From VBDM01 sp035651815 (GTDB taxonomy: Bacteria > Pseudomonadota > Gammaproteobacteria > Burkholderiales > SG8-39), in NCBI GenBank assembly GCA_035651815.1, contig DASRFB010000018.1:1-64000 (forward strand): a DNA stretch of 64,000 nt, in the 5' to 3' direction. This document shows positions 43,745 through 51,535 of this stretch, piece by piece; position 1 is the stretch's first letter, and the number at the start of each line of letters is the position of its first letter. A model generated the notes under the pieces. It did not search any database. It was given only the letters and a program-made list of their open reading frames with translations, and had not been told where the DNA came from. The position numbers and the translations under genes were made by a program.

Positions 43745-44186
43745 ACCCGATCCCGCGCGCCATCAGCGTCGCGCACGCGATCAGGGCGACCAGCGCGGCC
43801 AGCTCGAGGTGGATGAGCAGCCGCAGGGCGCGCAGCCGCGACGGCTCGACCACTGGGGCCGATCCGCGCTTCAGGGCGGCGCGCCAGGAGAAGAACTGGA
43901 GCGTCGGATAGACGGACAGGAGCCCGACGACGACGAACAGCGACATCTTCGCGAAGAACGGCACGCTGTGAAAGTAGTAGTACGTGCCCTTCTCGAAATA
44001 GAGCACCCGGAGCACGCCCACGGTCAGGATCGCAGCCGCGGAAACGCCGTAGACGAGGTCGGCAAGGCGGATCGTGCGCGCCTTGCCGACGGTGAGCTCG
44101 CCACGGAGCGAGACGAATTCCACGGCGATCGCGCTCACCAGCGCGAAGGCGGCGAGATGGTGGAGGAAGGCGAGGGCGGCGGGCAT
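43731..44186 (-). CDS. DUF2214-type membrane protein
   Basis: This 151-aa protein has about four membrane segments with FLHHLAAFALVSAIAVEF at the N-terminus, LADLVYGVSAAAILTVGVLRVLYFEKG, and FFAKMSLFVVVGLLSVYPTLQF. The pattern matches the DUF2214 family of small integral membrane proteins, which has no known role. It starts at the ATG at 44186, 17 bases beyond the CDF gene stop on the same strand. Confidence 0.85.
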   Translation of the reverse strand: MPAALAFLHHLAAFALVSAIAVEFVSLRGELTVGKARTIRLADLVYGVSAAAILTVGVLRVLYFEKGTYYYFHSVPFFAKMSLFVVVGLLSVYPTLQFFSWRAALKRGSAPVVEPSRLRALRLLIHLELAALVALIACATLMARGIGYVGA

Positions 44187-44203
44187 ATCGCTTGGCTACT
44201 TAG

Positions 44204-44836
44204 TTAGCGACGTGGTTGGGCGCGATTCAGCCGCAGCTCGGCACGCGCTTCGCGAGCGACGAGGAACGCCGAACGAAGGAATACGGCGCAGATCATCGCG
44301 CCAACTGCGATGTCCGGCCAAGGCGACAGCGTCATCCATACCGCCCACGCCGCCAGCAATACCGAGATGTTTGCGATGAGATCGTTTCGCGAGCACAGCC
44401 AGACCGACCGCATGTTGATGTCTTCGGCACGGTGGTGCCAAAGCAAGGCAAAGCAAGCGCCGTTCGCGACGAGCGCAAGAGCACCCACCGCACCCATTGT
44501 CTCGAACGTCGGAAGCCGAGGATAGAGGAGCTTGTATACGACCTCCCCGAAAACGAACGTGCCGAACAGACCCATCGCCGCCGCCTTCGCCACGGCGGCC
44601 CGCGCTTTCCAGACCGGGCCGCGCGCGACGACGTAGAGACTGAGGCCATAAACGAGGGCGTCGCCCAGCATGTCGAGGGAGTCGGCGAGGAGAGCCACGG
44701 ACCCCGCGAGCAAGCCGCAAACGAGCTCCACGACAAACATCGCAGCGTTCACTAGCAGAACGAGGCGAAGCGTCGCCACTTGGCGCCCGCGCAGCTGTTC
44801 GACCGCAGAGGCCTTATCTATGCAGCAATCGTCCAT
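44204..44836 (-). CDS. CDF-type cation transporter (atypical)
   Basis: This 210-aa membrane protein has six helices, with the first pair showing LADSLDMLGDALVYGLSLYVV, which replaces the usual HxxxD of TM2 with DxxxD. TM5 has CSRNDLIANISVLLAA in place of the classical HVxxD. It belongs to the cation diffusion facilitator (CzcD-like) superfamily but is shorter and lacks the long cytosolic C-terminal domain. Substrate metal is not predictable. GC content is visibly below that of the flanking genes, and the codons look less biased, so it may be horizontally acquired. The minus-strand motif GTTAGGC lies 12 bases upstream of its ATG. Confidence 0.8.
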   Translation of the reverse strand: MDDCCIDKASAVEQLRGRQVATLRLVLLVNAAMFVVELVCGLLAGSVALLADSLDMLGDALVYGLSLYVVARGPVWKARAAVAKAAAMGLFGTFVFGEVVYKLLYPRLPTFETMGAVGALALVANGACFALLWHHRAEDINMRSVWLCSRNDLIANISVLLAAWAVWMTLSPWPDIAVGAMICAVFLRSAFLVAREARAELRLNRAQPRR

Positions 44837-44848
44837 CGTCTCGACCGC

Positions 44849-44895
44849 GCCTAACGTTGCGCTCAGCCGTGCCCGCCCGCGGGCACGGGTTCAGC
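44849..44895 (-). repeat. attC-like half-site with GC hairpin
   Basis: On the minus strand, a GTTAGGC box (GTTRRRY consensus, 44849-44855) is preceded by a perfect 10-bp inverted repeat CCGTGCCCGC / GCGGGCACGG (44867-44888). It lies between the ABM gene stop and the CDF gene start. This resembles the 3' half of an integron attC site, but I found no matching RYYYAAC partner, so the identification is uncertain. Confidence 0.35.
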
Positions 44896-44940
44896 ATCTT
44901 CGGCATGCGCCGATCGCCAACGACTGATGCCAAACCATCC

Positions 44941-45288
44941 TCATCGAGGAAAAGATTGTCCTGTAAGTTGATAATGCTCCACGGAACATTCTTCGATGAG
45001 TTCGGCATATCCCGGCGGAAGAAACGAGCTTCGCCAATCGTGGCCAAAGCGCGCCTTAATTGCGTCCGCATCGCGCCACATCGATGCGAAGACGAAATCA
45101 CGATCGGAATCGTTGGCTGGACCTGCGCAGACAAAGCCGAGAAAGCCTGGTTCGTCGCGGACGACCTGAACAGACGACGTCGCGAGTTTTTCCGCCAGAG
45201 CCCTTTCACACTTGGGTCTCGCACGGGCCTTGAATAGTCTGAGAATGGGCACTCCAGAACGAAGTTCGTACTGATCCGAGCTGGACAT
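44941..45288 (-). CDS. ABM-fold (antibiotic biosynthesis monooxygenase-type) protein
   Basis: This 115-aa protein shows the dimeric alpha+beta barrel pattern of ABM proteins: PILRLFKARARPKCERALAEKLA, then VVRDEPGFLGFVCAGP and FVFASMWRDADAIKARFG. The family includes quinol monooxygenases and heme-degrading proteins as well as many without known activity. The residues that bind heme are not identifiable, so the role is open. Its base composition (clearly lower in GC than the surroundings) suggests recent acquisition. The start at 45288 follows AAAGGACTG. Confidence 0.75.
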   Translation of the reverse strand: MSSSDQYELRSGVPILRLFKARARPKCERALAEKLATSSVQVVRDEPGFLGFVCAGPANDSDRDFVFASMWRDADAIKARFGHDWRSSFLPPGYAELIEECSVEHYQLTGQSFPR

Positions 45289-45341
45289 ATCAGTCCTTTA
45301 CTCAAAGCAGCGACACACGATCGAGGGCGATCTGGCGCGCC

Positions 45342-45370
45342 AGTCTACGCCCCACTCGATTCTCTTGCAA
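45342..45370 (-). promoter_or_regulatory. candidate promoter of the ABM gene
   Basis: On the minus strand TTGCAA (45365-45370), a 17-base spacer and TAGACT (45342-45347) form a plausible promoter about 53 bases ahead of the ABM start codon. Confidence 0.45.
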
Positions 45371-45390
45371 AATCAGGGCGCGTCGGTGTA

Positions 45391-45406
45391 CTGTATAAAA
45401 TAACAG
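45391..45406 (+). promoter_or_regulatory. LexA (SOS) box-like operator
   Basis: The sequence reads CTGT, eight A/T bases, then ACAG, which is the consensus core of the proteobacterial LexA operator (CTGT-N8-ACAG). The central N8 is entirely A/T, as in strong boxes. It contains a TATAAA that can serve as a -10 element. It lies 31 bases upstream of the 33-codon ORF and about 165 bases upstream of the lhr ATG. Confidence 0.65.
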
Positions 45407-45436
45407 GTCTGTGTCAGCCCGGAAAAGGAGTCTCGG

Positions 45437-45538
45437 ATGTCTGATTTCCCTGGCGGCGAAACGCCGCAGGATGGCGAGCTCGACGGGCTGACGCAGCGCC
45501 GTCCCGATTGCGCGGTCGAGGCTGCCGCGGCGGTCTAG
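45437..45538 (+). CDS. small ORF of 33 codons downstream of the LexA-like box
   Basis: A strong ribosome-binding site AAAAGGAG lies 8 bases upstream of the ATG. The 33-residue product is acidic at the start (MSDFPGGETPQDGELDG) and ends RPDCAVEAAAAV. No signal peptide or membrane helix is seen. It may be a short SOS-regulated protein, a leader peptide controlling lhr, or the remains of a longer gene. It ends 33 bases before the lhr ATG. I recognise no homologue. Confidence 0.4.
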   Translation: MSDFPGGETPQDGELDGLTQRRPDCAVEAAAAV

Positions 45539-45571
45539 CGCGGCTTTTGCGGTATATTGGTCCGGCAGGCC

Positions 45572-48500
45572 ATGCTCCCCGAAGACTTCCACCCGATCCT
45601 CCGCCGCTGGTGGGACACGCATTTCCGTGCTCCCGACGGCGGCGTGCTGCCGCCCACGCCCGCGCAGCTCGAGGGATGGCGCGCGATCCGGCGCGGCGAG
45701 CACACGCTGATCGCGGCGCCGACCGGCTCGGGGAAGACGCTCGCCGCGTTCCTGACATCGATCGACCAGCTGCTGCGCGAGTCGCTCGACGGCGCGCTGC
45801 CCGACGAGGTGCGCGTGGTCTACGTCTCGCCGCTCAAGGCGCTCTCGGCCGACATCCACAAGAATCTCGCCGAGCCGCGGCGGGAGATCCGGCGCCTCGC
45901 CGAGGAGATGGGCCACCCGGAGGTGCGCATCACCGCCGCGGTCCGCTCGGGCGACACGCCGCAGAAGGAGCGGGCGGCGATGCTGAGGACGCCGCCGCAC
46001 ATCCTCGTGACCACGCCGGAGTCGCTCTACCTGCTGCTCACCGCGGAGCGCTCGCGCGGGATGCTGCGCACGGCGCGCGTGGTGATCGTCGACGAGATCC
46101 ACGCGGTCCTCGAATCGCGCCGCGGCGCGCACCTGGCCCTCACGCTCGAGCGCCTCGACCACGTCTGCGGCCGCCGGCTGCAGCGCGTGGGCCTCTCGGC
46201 GACGCAGAAGCCGATCGAGGAGGTCGCGCGCTTCCTGGTCGGAACCGGCGACCGGCCGTGCTCGATCGTCGACCGCGGCCACAAGCGCACGATCGACCTC
46301 GCGATCGAGGTTCCGGGCTCGCCGCTCGAGGCGGTGATGTCGCACGAGGTCTGGCAGGAGATCTACGAGAAGCTGGTCGCGCTGATCGAGGCGCACCGCA
46401 CGACGCTCATCTTCGTCAACACGCGGCGGCTCTCCGAGCGCATGGCGTTCCAGCTCTCCGAGCGTCTGGGGGCCGAGCACGTCGCGGCGCACCACGGCAG
46501 CCTCGCCAAGGAGGCGCGCCTCGAGGCCGAGCAGAAGCTGCGCGACGGGCGCCTGAAGGTGCTGGTCGCGACCGCGTCGCTCGAGCTCGGGATCGACATC
46601 GGCCACGTCGACCTGGTGTGCCAGATCTCCTCGCCGCATCGCATCGCGACGCTGCTGCAGCGCGTCGGCCGGTCGGGGCACACCGTCACCGGCCTGCCGA
46701 AGGGCCGCGTGTTCCCGCTGACGCGCGACGACCTGGTCGAGTGCGCGGCCATGGTGCGCGCGGTGAAGCAGGGCGAGCTCGACCGCGTCGCGATCCCGGA
46801 GAAGCCGCTCGACGTGCTCGCGCAGCAGGTCGTCGCCGAGTCGTCGGCCGAAGACTGGGACGAGCACGCGCTGTTCGACCTGTTCCGGCGCGCGTGGCCG
46901 TACCGCAATCTCGAGCCGAAGGAGTGCGAGGACGTCGTCGCCATGCTCGCGCACGGCTACTCGACGCCGCGCGGCCGGCGCGCGGCGCTCGTGCACTACG
47001 ACGCGGTCCACCGCAAGCTGCGCGCGCGCAAGGGCTCGCGCATGGTCGCGATCCTGTCGGGCGGCGCGATCCCCGAGGTGTTCGACTACCGCGTGATGCT
47101 CGAGCCCGAGGGCCTGCTCATCGGCACGCTGAACGAGGACTTCGCGATCGAGTCCCTGCCCGGCGACGTGTTCCAGCTCGGCAACACCTCGTGGCGCATC
47201 CTGCGGATCGGCAACGGCGTCGTGCGCGTCGCCGACGCGCAGGGACAGCCGCCGTCGATGCCGTTCTGGCTGGGCGAGGCGCCCGCGCGCAGCGACGAGG
47301 TCAGCGCGGCGGTGTCCTCGCTCCGCGGCGCCGCCGACCCGATGCTGCCCGGTCCCGGCGAGCCGCGCCGCGCCGGCGAGCTCGACGCCGCATCGGACTG
47401 GCTCGAGCGCGACTACGGGCTGCCGCGCCCGGCGGCCGAGCAGCTCGCCGCCTATCTCGCCGAAGGCAAGCGCTGCCTCGGCGTCGTGCCCACCGCGGAG
47501 ACGATCGTCCTCGAGCGCTTCTTCGACGAAGGCGGCGGCATGCAGCTCGTCCTGCATGCGCCGCTCGGCAGCCGCATCAACAAGGCGTGGGGTCTCGCGC
47601 TGCGCAAGAAGTTCTGCCAGAGCTTCAACTTCGAGCTGCAGGCCGCCGCGACCGAGGACGGGCTCATCCTGTCGCTCGGGCCGACGCACTCGTTTCCGCT
47701 CGCCGAAGTCTTCCGCTACCTCAATCCCAAGACCGTGCGCGAGACGCTGGTCCAGGCCGTGCTCGACTCGCCGATCTTCGAGACGCGCTGGCGCTGGGTG
47801 GCGACGCTCGCGCTCGCGGTCCCGCGCAACCGCAACGGCGCGCGCGTGCCGGCGCAGATCCAGCGCATGGCCGCCGAGGAGGTGCTCGCCGCGGTGTTTC
47901 CGGACGCGGCCGCGTGCCTCGACAACATCCAGGGCGCGCGCCAGCTCCCCGAGCACCCGCTGGTCGACCAGGCGCTGAAGGATTGCCTCGAGGAGGCGAT
48001 GGACCTGCCGCACCTCGTGCCGTATCTGCAGCGCGTCTTCGCCGGCGAGGTGAAGAGCATCGCGCGCGATACGCCCGAGCCATCGGTGTTCTGCCACGAG
48101 ATTCTGAACTCGGCCGCCTACACCTTCCTGGACGATGCGCCGCTCGAGGAGCGGCGCACGCGGGCGGTGTACACGCGGCGCGCGACCGAGGCGCGCAGCG
48201 CCGACGACCTGGGCGCGCTCGACCCGCAGGCGATCGCGCGCGTGCGCGAGGAGGCCTGGCCCACCGCGGGGACGGCCGACGAGCTGCACGACGCGCTGAT
48301 GCTGTCCGGCTTTCTCCGCGCCGGGGAGGCGGCCGCGGGATGGCGCGCGCTCCTCGACGAGCTCGTCGCGGCCGGGCGCGCGGTCGACGCCGGCGGTTAC
48401 TGGGTGGCGCTCGAGCGCTACGACGAGCTCGCCGCCGTCGTGCCGCTCGGCGCGGCGCCCGACATGCCCGAGCGCCTGCGCAGGACCTGGACTGCGGAGG

Positions 48501-49906
48501 ACGCCGCGCGCGAGCTGGTGCGCGCGCGCATGGAGGTCCTCGGGCCGGTGACCGCGCGCTCGCTCGCCCATTCCCTGCGCCTCGCGGACACCGCCCTCGT
48601 CGACATGGCGCTCGCCGCGCTCGAGGCCGAGGGCCGCGTGCTGCGCGGGCGCTTCACCCCGGGCGCCGACGGCCCGCTCGAATGGTGCGACCGCCGGCTG
48701 CTCGCCCGCGTCCACCGGTATACGCTCGGCCGCCTGCGCGCCGAGATCGAGCCGGTCACCGCCGCCGAGCTCATGCGCTTCCTCCTGCACTGGCAGCACG
48801 TCGCCGAGGAGCAGCGCGTGAAGGGCGTCGAGGGCCTCGCCGCCGTGGTCGAGCAGCTCGACGGCTACGAGCTGCCCGCGGGGGCCTGGGAGCGCGACGT
48901 CCTCGACGCGCGAGTGTCCGACTACGAGCCGCAGACCATCGACATGCTGTGCCTGAGCGGCCGCGTCGCCTGGGGGCGCGTCACGCCCGGGACGTCGGCG
49001 AAGACGCCGCTGCGCAGCTCGCCGATCGCGCTGATGCGACGCGAGCATTCGGCGCTGTGGCGCGCCCCGGCCGCCGGCGACCCCGAAGGCCTGAGCTCGG
49101 ACGCGCGCGCGGTGCTCGCGGGACTGCGGGCGCGCGGCGCATCGTTCTTCCACGAGATCGCCGGCGTCACCGGCCTGCTCCGGACGCAAGTGGAGCGCGC
49201 GCTCGGCGAGCTCGCGGGCGCCGGCCTGGTCACGGCGGACAGCTTCAGCGGGCTGCGCGCCCTGCTCGCGCCTTCGGAAAAGCACAAGCGCCGCTCGCAC
49301 CGGCGCGGCACGCCGACCGGCGTGGACACCGCGGGCCGATGGGCGCTGCTCGTGGCGGACGAGAGCGTGCCCGACGGGGACAGGGTCGAGAAGATCGCGC
49401 GCGTGCTGCTCGCGCGCTACGGGGTGGTGTTCCGGGCGCTGCTCGCGCGCGAGTCGCGCCTGCCGGCATGGCGCGAGCTCGCGGCCGTTTACCGGCGTCT
49501 CGAGGCCCGCGGCGAGATCCGCGGCGGGCGCTTCGTCGGCGGCTTCGGGGGCGAGCAGTTCGCGCTCCCGGACGCCGTCGGCCGGCTCCGCGCGGTGCGC
49601 AAGCTCGAGAAGACCGGCGAGATGACGGCGCTCTCCGCGGCCGACCCGCTGAACCTCGTCGGGATCGTCACGCCGGAAGCGCGTGTCCCCGCGATCGCGG
49701 GGAACCGCGTGCTGCTCCGCGACGGCGTGCCGATCGCCGCGCTCGAAGGCGGCGCGCTGCGCCGCCTGGCGCACTCGGACTTCGACGACGATGCGCTGCG
49801 CACGCTCTTCTGGCGCCGCTCGGGAGAGCTGGGGTTCGTCCCGCGCGCGCTGTCTCCGGCGCGCCGGCGGCGCGCGCTCGCCGAGCAGGCGGACGGCGTC
49901 GGCTAG
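45572..49906 (+). CDS. lhr: Lhr-type superfamily II ATP-dependent helicase
   Basis: This 1444-aa protein is a long Lhr-type helicase: Walker A APTGSGKT near residue 50, the DEIH box (VIVDEIHAV) near residue 175, motif VI QRVGRSGH near residue 370, then the winged-helix and DUF4145/Lhr-specific C-terminal regions. Lhr is a 3'-to-5' DNA helicase linked to DNA repair; in mycobacteria and pseudomonads it is damage-associated. The C-terminal half is that of full-length Lhr, in contrast to the shorter Lhr-Core. I chose ATG 45572; an in-frame TTG at 45557 overlaps the TATATT hexamer at 45553. The LexA-like box upstream suggests SOS control. Confidence 0.93.
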   Translation: MLPEDFHPILRRWWDTHFRAPDGGVLPPTPAQLEGWRAIRRGEHTLIAAPTGSGKTLAAFLTSIDQLLRESLDGALPDEVRVVYVSPLKALSADIHKNLAEPRREIRRLAEEMGHPEVRITAAVRSGDTPQKERAAMLRTPPHILVTTPESLYLLLTAERSRGMLRTARVVIVDEIHAVLESRRGAHLALTLERLDHVCGRRLQRVGLSATQKPIEEVARFLVGTGDRPCSIVDRGHKRTIDLAIEVPGSPLEAVMSHEVWQEIYEKLVALIEAHRTTLIFVNTRRLSERMAFQLSERLGAEHVAAHHGSLAKEARLEAEQKLRDGRLKVLVATASLELGIDIGHVDLVCQISSPHRIATLLQRVGRSGHTVTGLPKGRVFPLTRDDLVECAAMVRAVKQGELDRVAIPEKPLDVLAQQVVAESSAEDWDEHALFDLFRRAWPYRNLEPKECEDVVAMLAHGYSTPRGRRAALVHYDAVHRKLRARKGSRMVAILSGGAIPEVFDYRVMLEPEGLLIGTLNEDFAIESLPGDVFQLGNTSWRILRIGNGVVRVADAQGQPPSMPFWLGEAPARSDEVSAAVSSLRGAADPMLPGPGEPRRAGELDAASDWLERDYGLPRPAAEQLAAYLAEGKRCLGVVPTAETIVLERFFDEGGGMQLVLHAPLGSRINKAWGLALRKKFCQSFNFELQAAATEDGLILSLGPTHSFPLAEVFRYLNPKTVRETLVQAVLDSPIFETRWRWVATLALAVPRNRNGARVPAQIQRMAAEEVLAAVFPDAAACLDNIQGARQLPEHPLVDQALKDCLEEAMDLPHLVPYLQRVFAGEVKSIARDTPEPSVFCHEILNSAAYTFLDDAPLEERRTRAVYTRRATEARSADDLGALDPQAIARVREEAWPTAGTADELHDALMLSGFLRAGEAAAGWRALLDELVAAGRAVDAGGYWVALERYDELAAVVPLGAAPDMPERLRRTWTAEDAARELVRARMEVLGPVTARSLAHSLRLADTALVDMALAALEAEGRVLRGRFTPGADGPLEWCDRRLLARVHRYTLGRLRAEIEPVTAAELMRFLLHWQHVAEEQRVKGVEGLAAVVEQLDGYELPAGAWERDVLDARVSDYEPQTIDMLCLSGRVAWGRVTPGTSAKTPLRSSPIALMRREHSALWRAPAAGDPEGLSSDARAVLAGLRARGASFFHEIAGVTGLLRTQVERALGELAGAGLVTADSFSGLRALLAPSEKHKRRSHRRGTPTGVDTAGRWALLVADESVPDGDRVEKIARVLLARYGVVFRALLARESRLPAWRELAAVYRRLEARGEIRGGRFVGGFGGEQFALPDAVGRLRAVRKLEKTGEMTALSAADPLNLVGIVTPEARVPAIAGNRVLLRDGVPIAALEGGALRRLAHSDFDDDALRTLFWRRSGELGFVPRALSPARRRRALAEQADGVG

Positions 49907-49914
49907 GATCGCTC

Positions 49915-50736
49915 GTGCGCATCGAGCCGCTGTCGCGGGTGATCGGCGCCGAAGTCCACGGCGTGGACCTCGGCGCGCTGTCCGCGGTCGACGCCGCGAC
50001 GCTGCGGCGCGTCTGGCTCGAGCACCATGTGCTGGTCGTGCGCGGGCAAGACCTCGGCGAGGATCAGCTGATCGGCTTCGGCGCCGCCTTTGGCCGGATC
50101 GAGCGCGCCCGCAAGATGAGCCCGCTCGCGTCGCGCCCGGAGATCATGGTGATCTCGAACATCCGGCGCAACGGCGAGGCGCTCGGCGCGCTGCCCGACG
50201 GCGAAATGGCCTGGCACTTCGACCGGATCCACCAGAAAGTCCCGAACAAGGCCGGCGTGCTCTACGCGGTGGAGGTGCCGCCGCGCGGCGGCGAAACGCG
50301 GTTCGCGAGCATGTGCGCGGCCTACGACGGCCTGCCCGGGCCCACGCGCGCGCGGCTCGCGGGGCTCACCGCGCTCAACACCTTCCAGTACGGCCAGACC
50401 CGGGCCGAGGACAAGCGGCTCTCGGCCGATACGCCCTCGGCGGTGCACCCCGTGGCGAGGACGATCCCGGAGACGGGACGCAAGGCGCTGTACGTCTGCC
50501 GCCTGATGACCGACCGCATCCTCGAGCTTCCGGAAGGCGAGAGCCGGGCGCTGCTCGACGAGCTCTTCGAGCAGGTCGAGCGTCCCGAATACGCCTACGA
50601 GCATTCGTGGCGCCCGGGCGACGTCGTGATCTGGGACAACCGCTGCGTCGCGCACGCGCGCAACGACTTCGACGAGCGCGAGCGCCGGCTGCTGAAGCGC
50701 GTCACCGTGGGGGACGAGGTCGCGCCCGCGGCGTAG
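49915..50736 (+). CDS. TauD/TfdA-family Fe(II)/2-oxoglutarate dioxygenase
   Basis: This 273-aa protein begins with the TauD/TfdA pattern RIEPLSRVIGAEVHGVDLG. The iron ligands are His101 and Asp103 in WHFDRIH and His247 in VAHARND. The RRLLKRV at the end provides the Arg that typically binds 2-oxoglutarate. Substrates in the family include taurine, alkylsulfates and phenoxyacetates; this one cannot be assigned. The GTG start (49915) lies 8 bases after the lhr stop with AGGAT upstream. It is convergent with an SDR gene, with 7 bases between stops. Confidence 0.9.
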   Translation: MRIEPLSRVIGAEVHGVDLGALSAVDAATLRRVWLEHHVLVVRGQDLGEDQLIGFGAAFGRIERARKMSPLASRPEIMVISNIRRNGEALGALPDGEMAWHFDRIHQKVPNKAGVLYAVEVPPRGGETRFASMCAAYDGLPGPTRARLAGLTALNTFQYGQTRAEDKRLSADTPSAVHPVARTIPETGRKALYVCRLMTDRILELPEGESRALLDELFEQVERPEYAYEHSWRPGDVVIWDNRCVAHARNDFDERERRLLKRVTVGDEVAPAA

Positions 50737-50743
50737 CTCGGGC

Positions 50744-51511
50744 TCAGTGCATGCACGAGCCGCCGTCGACGACCAGCGTCTGGCCGGTGATGAAGTCGCT
50801 GTCGGAGGAGGCGAAGAAAGCGACCGCGCCGACCAGGTCCTCGGGCTTCTGCACGCGGCGCAGCGCGCGGTCCGCGGCGGCCGCGCCGCGCATCTTCAGG
50901 ATCCCCTCGTCGGGGTTCTCCTCGCTCAGCGTGCTGCCGGGAGCCACGCAGTTGACGCAGATGTTGTCGCCGCCGACCTCGCGCGCGAGCGTGCGCGTGA
51001 AGCCCAGGATCCCGGCCTTCGACGTGACGTAGTGGATGCGGCTCGCCGAGCCCTTGAGCGCCGTGCCCGAGCTGATGTTGATGATCTTGCCGTAGCGCTG
51101 CTTGCGCATCTGCGGGACGACGGCGCAGCTCGCGAGCCACGTCCCCCGCAGGTTGACCGCCATCATGCGATCCCATTCGGCCGGATCGATCCGGTCGAAC
51201 GGCGCGCGCGACATGGGCACCGTGGCGAAGATGGCCGCGTTGTTCACGAGGACATCGATACGACCGAACGCCTCGACCGCGCGCCGCGCCATTTCGTCGA
51301 CGCTCGCGCGGTCCGACACGTCGGTCGCGACCGCGAGCGCTTGGCGGCCCGCGGCCGCGAGCTCGGCGGCGACCGCGCGGGCGGCGGCCGCGTCGACCTC
51401 CGCGACCACCACCCTGGCGCCTTCTTCCGCCAGCCGCGCCGCGTAGGCCTTGCCGATCCCGTGTCCGCCGCCGGTGACGATGGCGACGCGGCCCTCCAGC
51501 CTCGGTTTCAT
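50744..51511 (-). CDS. short-chain dehydrogenase/reductase
   Basis: This 255-aa classical SDR has TGGGHGIGKAYA (cofactor site), NNAAIF, and catalytic Ser and Tyr-x-x-x-Lys visible as NISSGTALKG and YVTSKAGILG. The Asp in ATDVSD and Glu in VVVAEVD after the second strand favour NAD(H). The substrate is unknown. It starts 24 bases downstream of the fccB stop on the same strand, so it is probably a third gene of the fcc operon. Confidence 0.9.
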   Translation of the reverse strand: MKPRLEGRVAIVTGGGHGIGKAYAARLAEEGARVVVAEVDAAAARAVAAELAAAGRQALAVATDVSDRASVDEMARRAVEAFGRIDVLVNNAAIFATVPMSRAPFDRIDPAEWDRMMAVNLRGTWLASCAVVPQMRKQRYGKIINISSGTALKGSASRIHYVTSKAGILGFTRTLAREVGGDNICVNCVAPGSTLSEENPDEGILKMRGAAAADRALRRVQKPEDLVGAVAFFASSDSDFITGQTLVVDGGSCMH

Positions 51512-51535
51512 CGCGTCCCCCTCATTTACGCTGGC

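Noticed and set aside
44204..44230. GCCCAAC at the end of the CDF gene as a second integron boundary
   Set aside because: It fits RYYYAAC, but it lies within the coding sequence and no GTTRRRY or inverted repeat follows.
45302..49774. 1490-codon open frame antisense to lhr
   Set aside because: Same effect; the frame lacks conserved motifs and Lhr on the plus strand explains the region.
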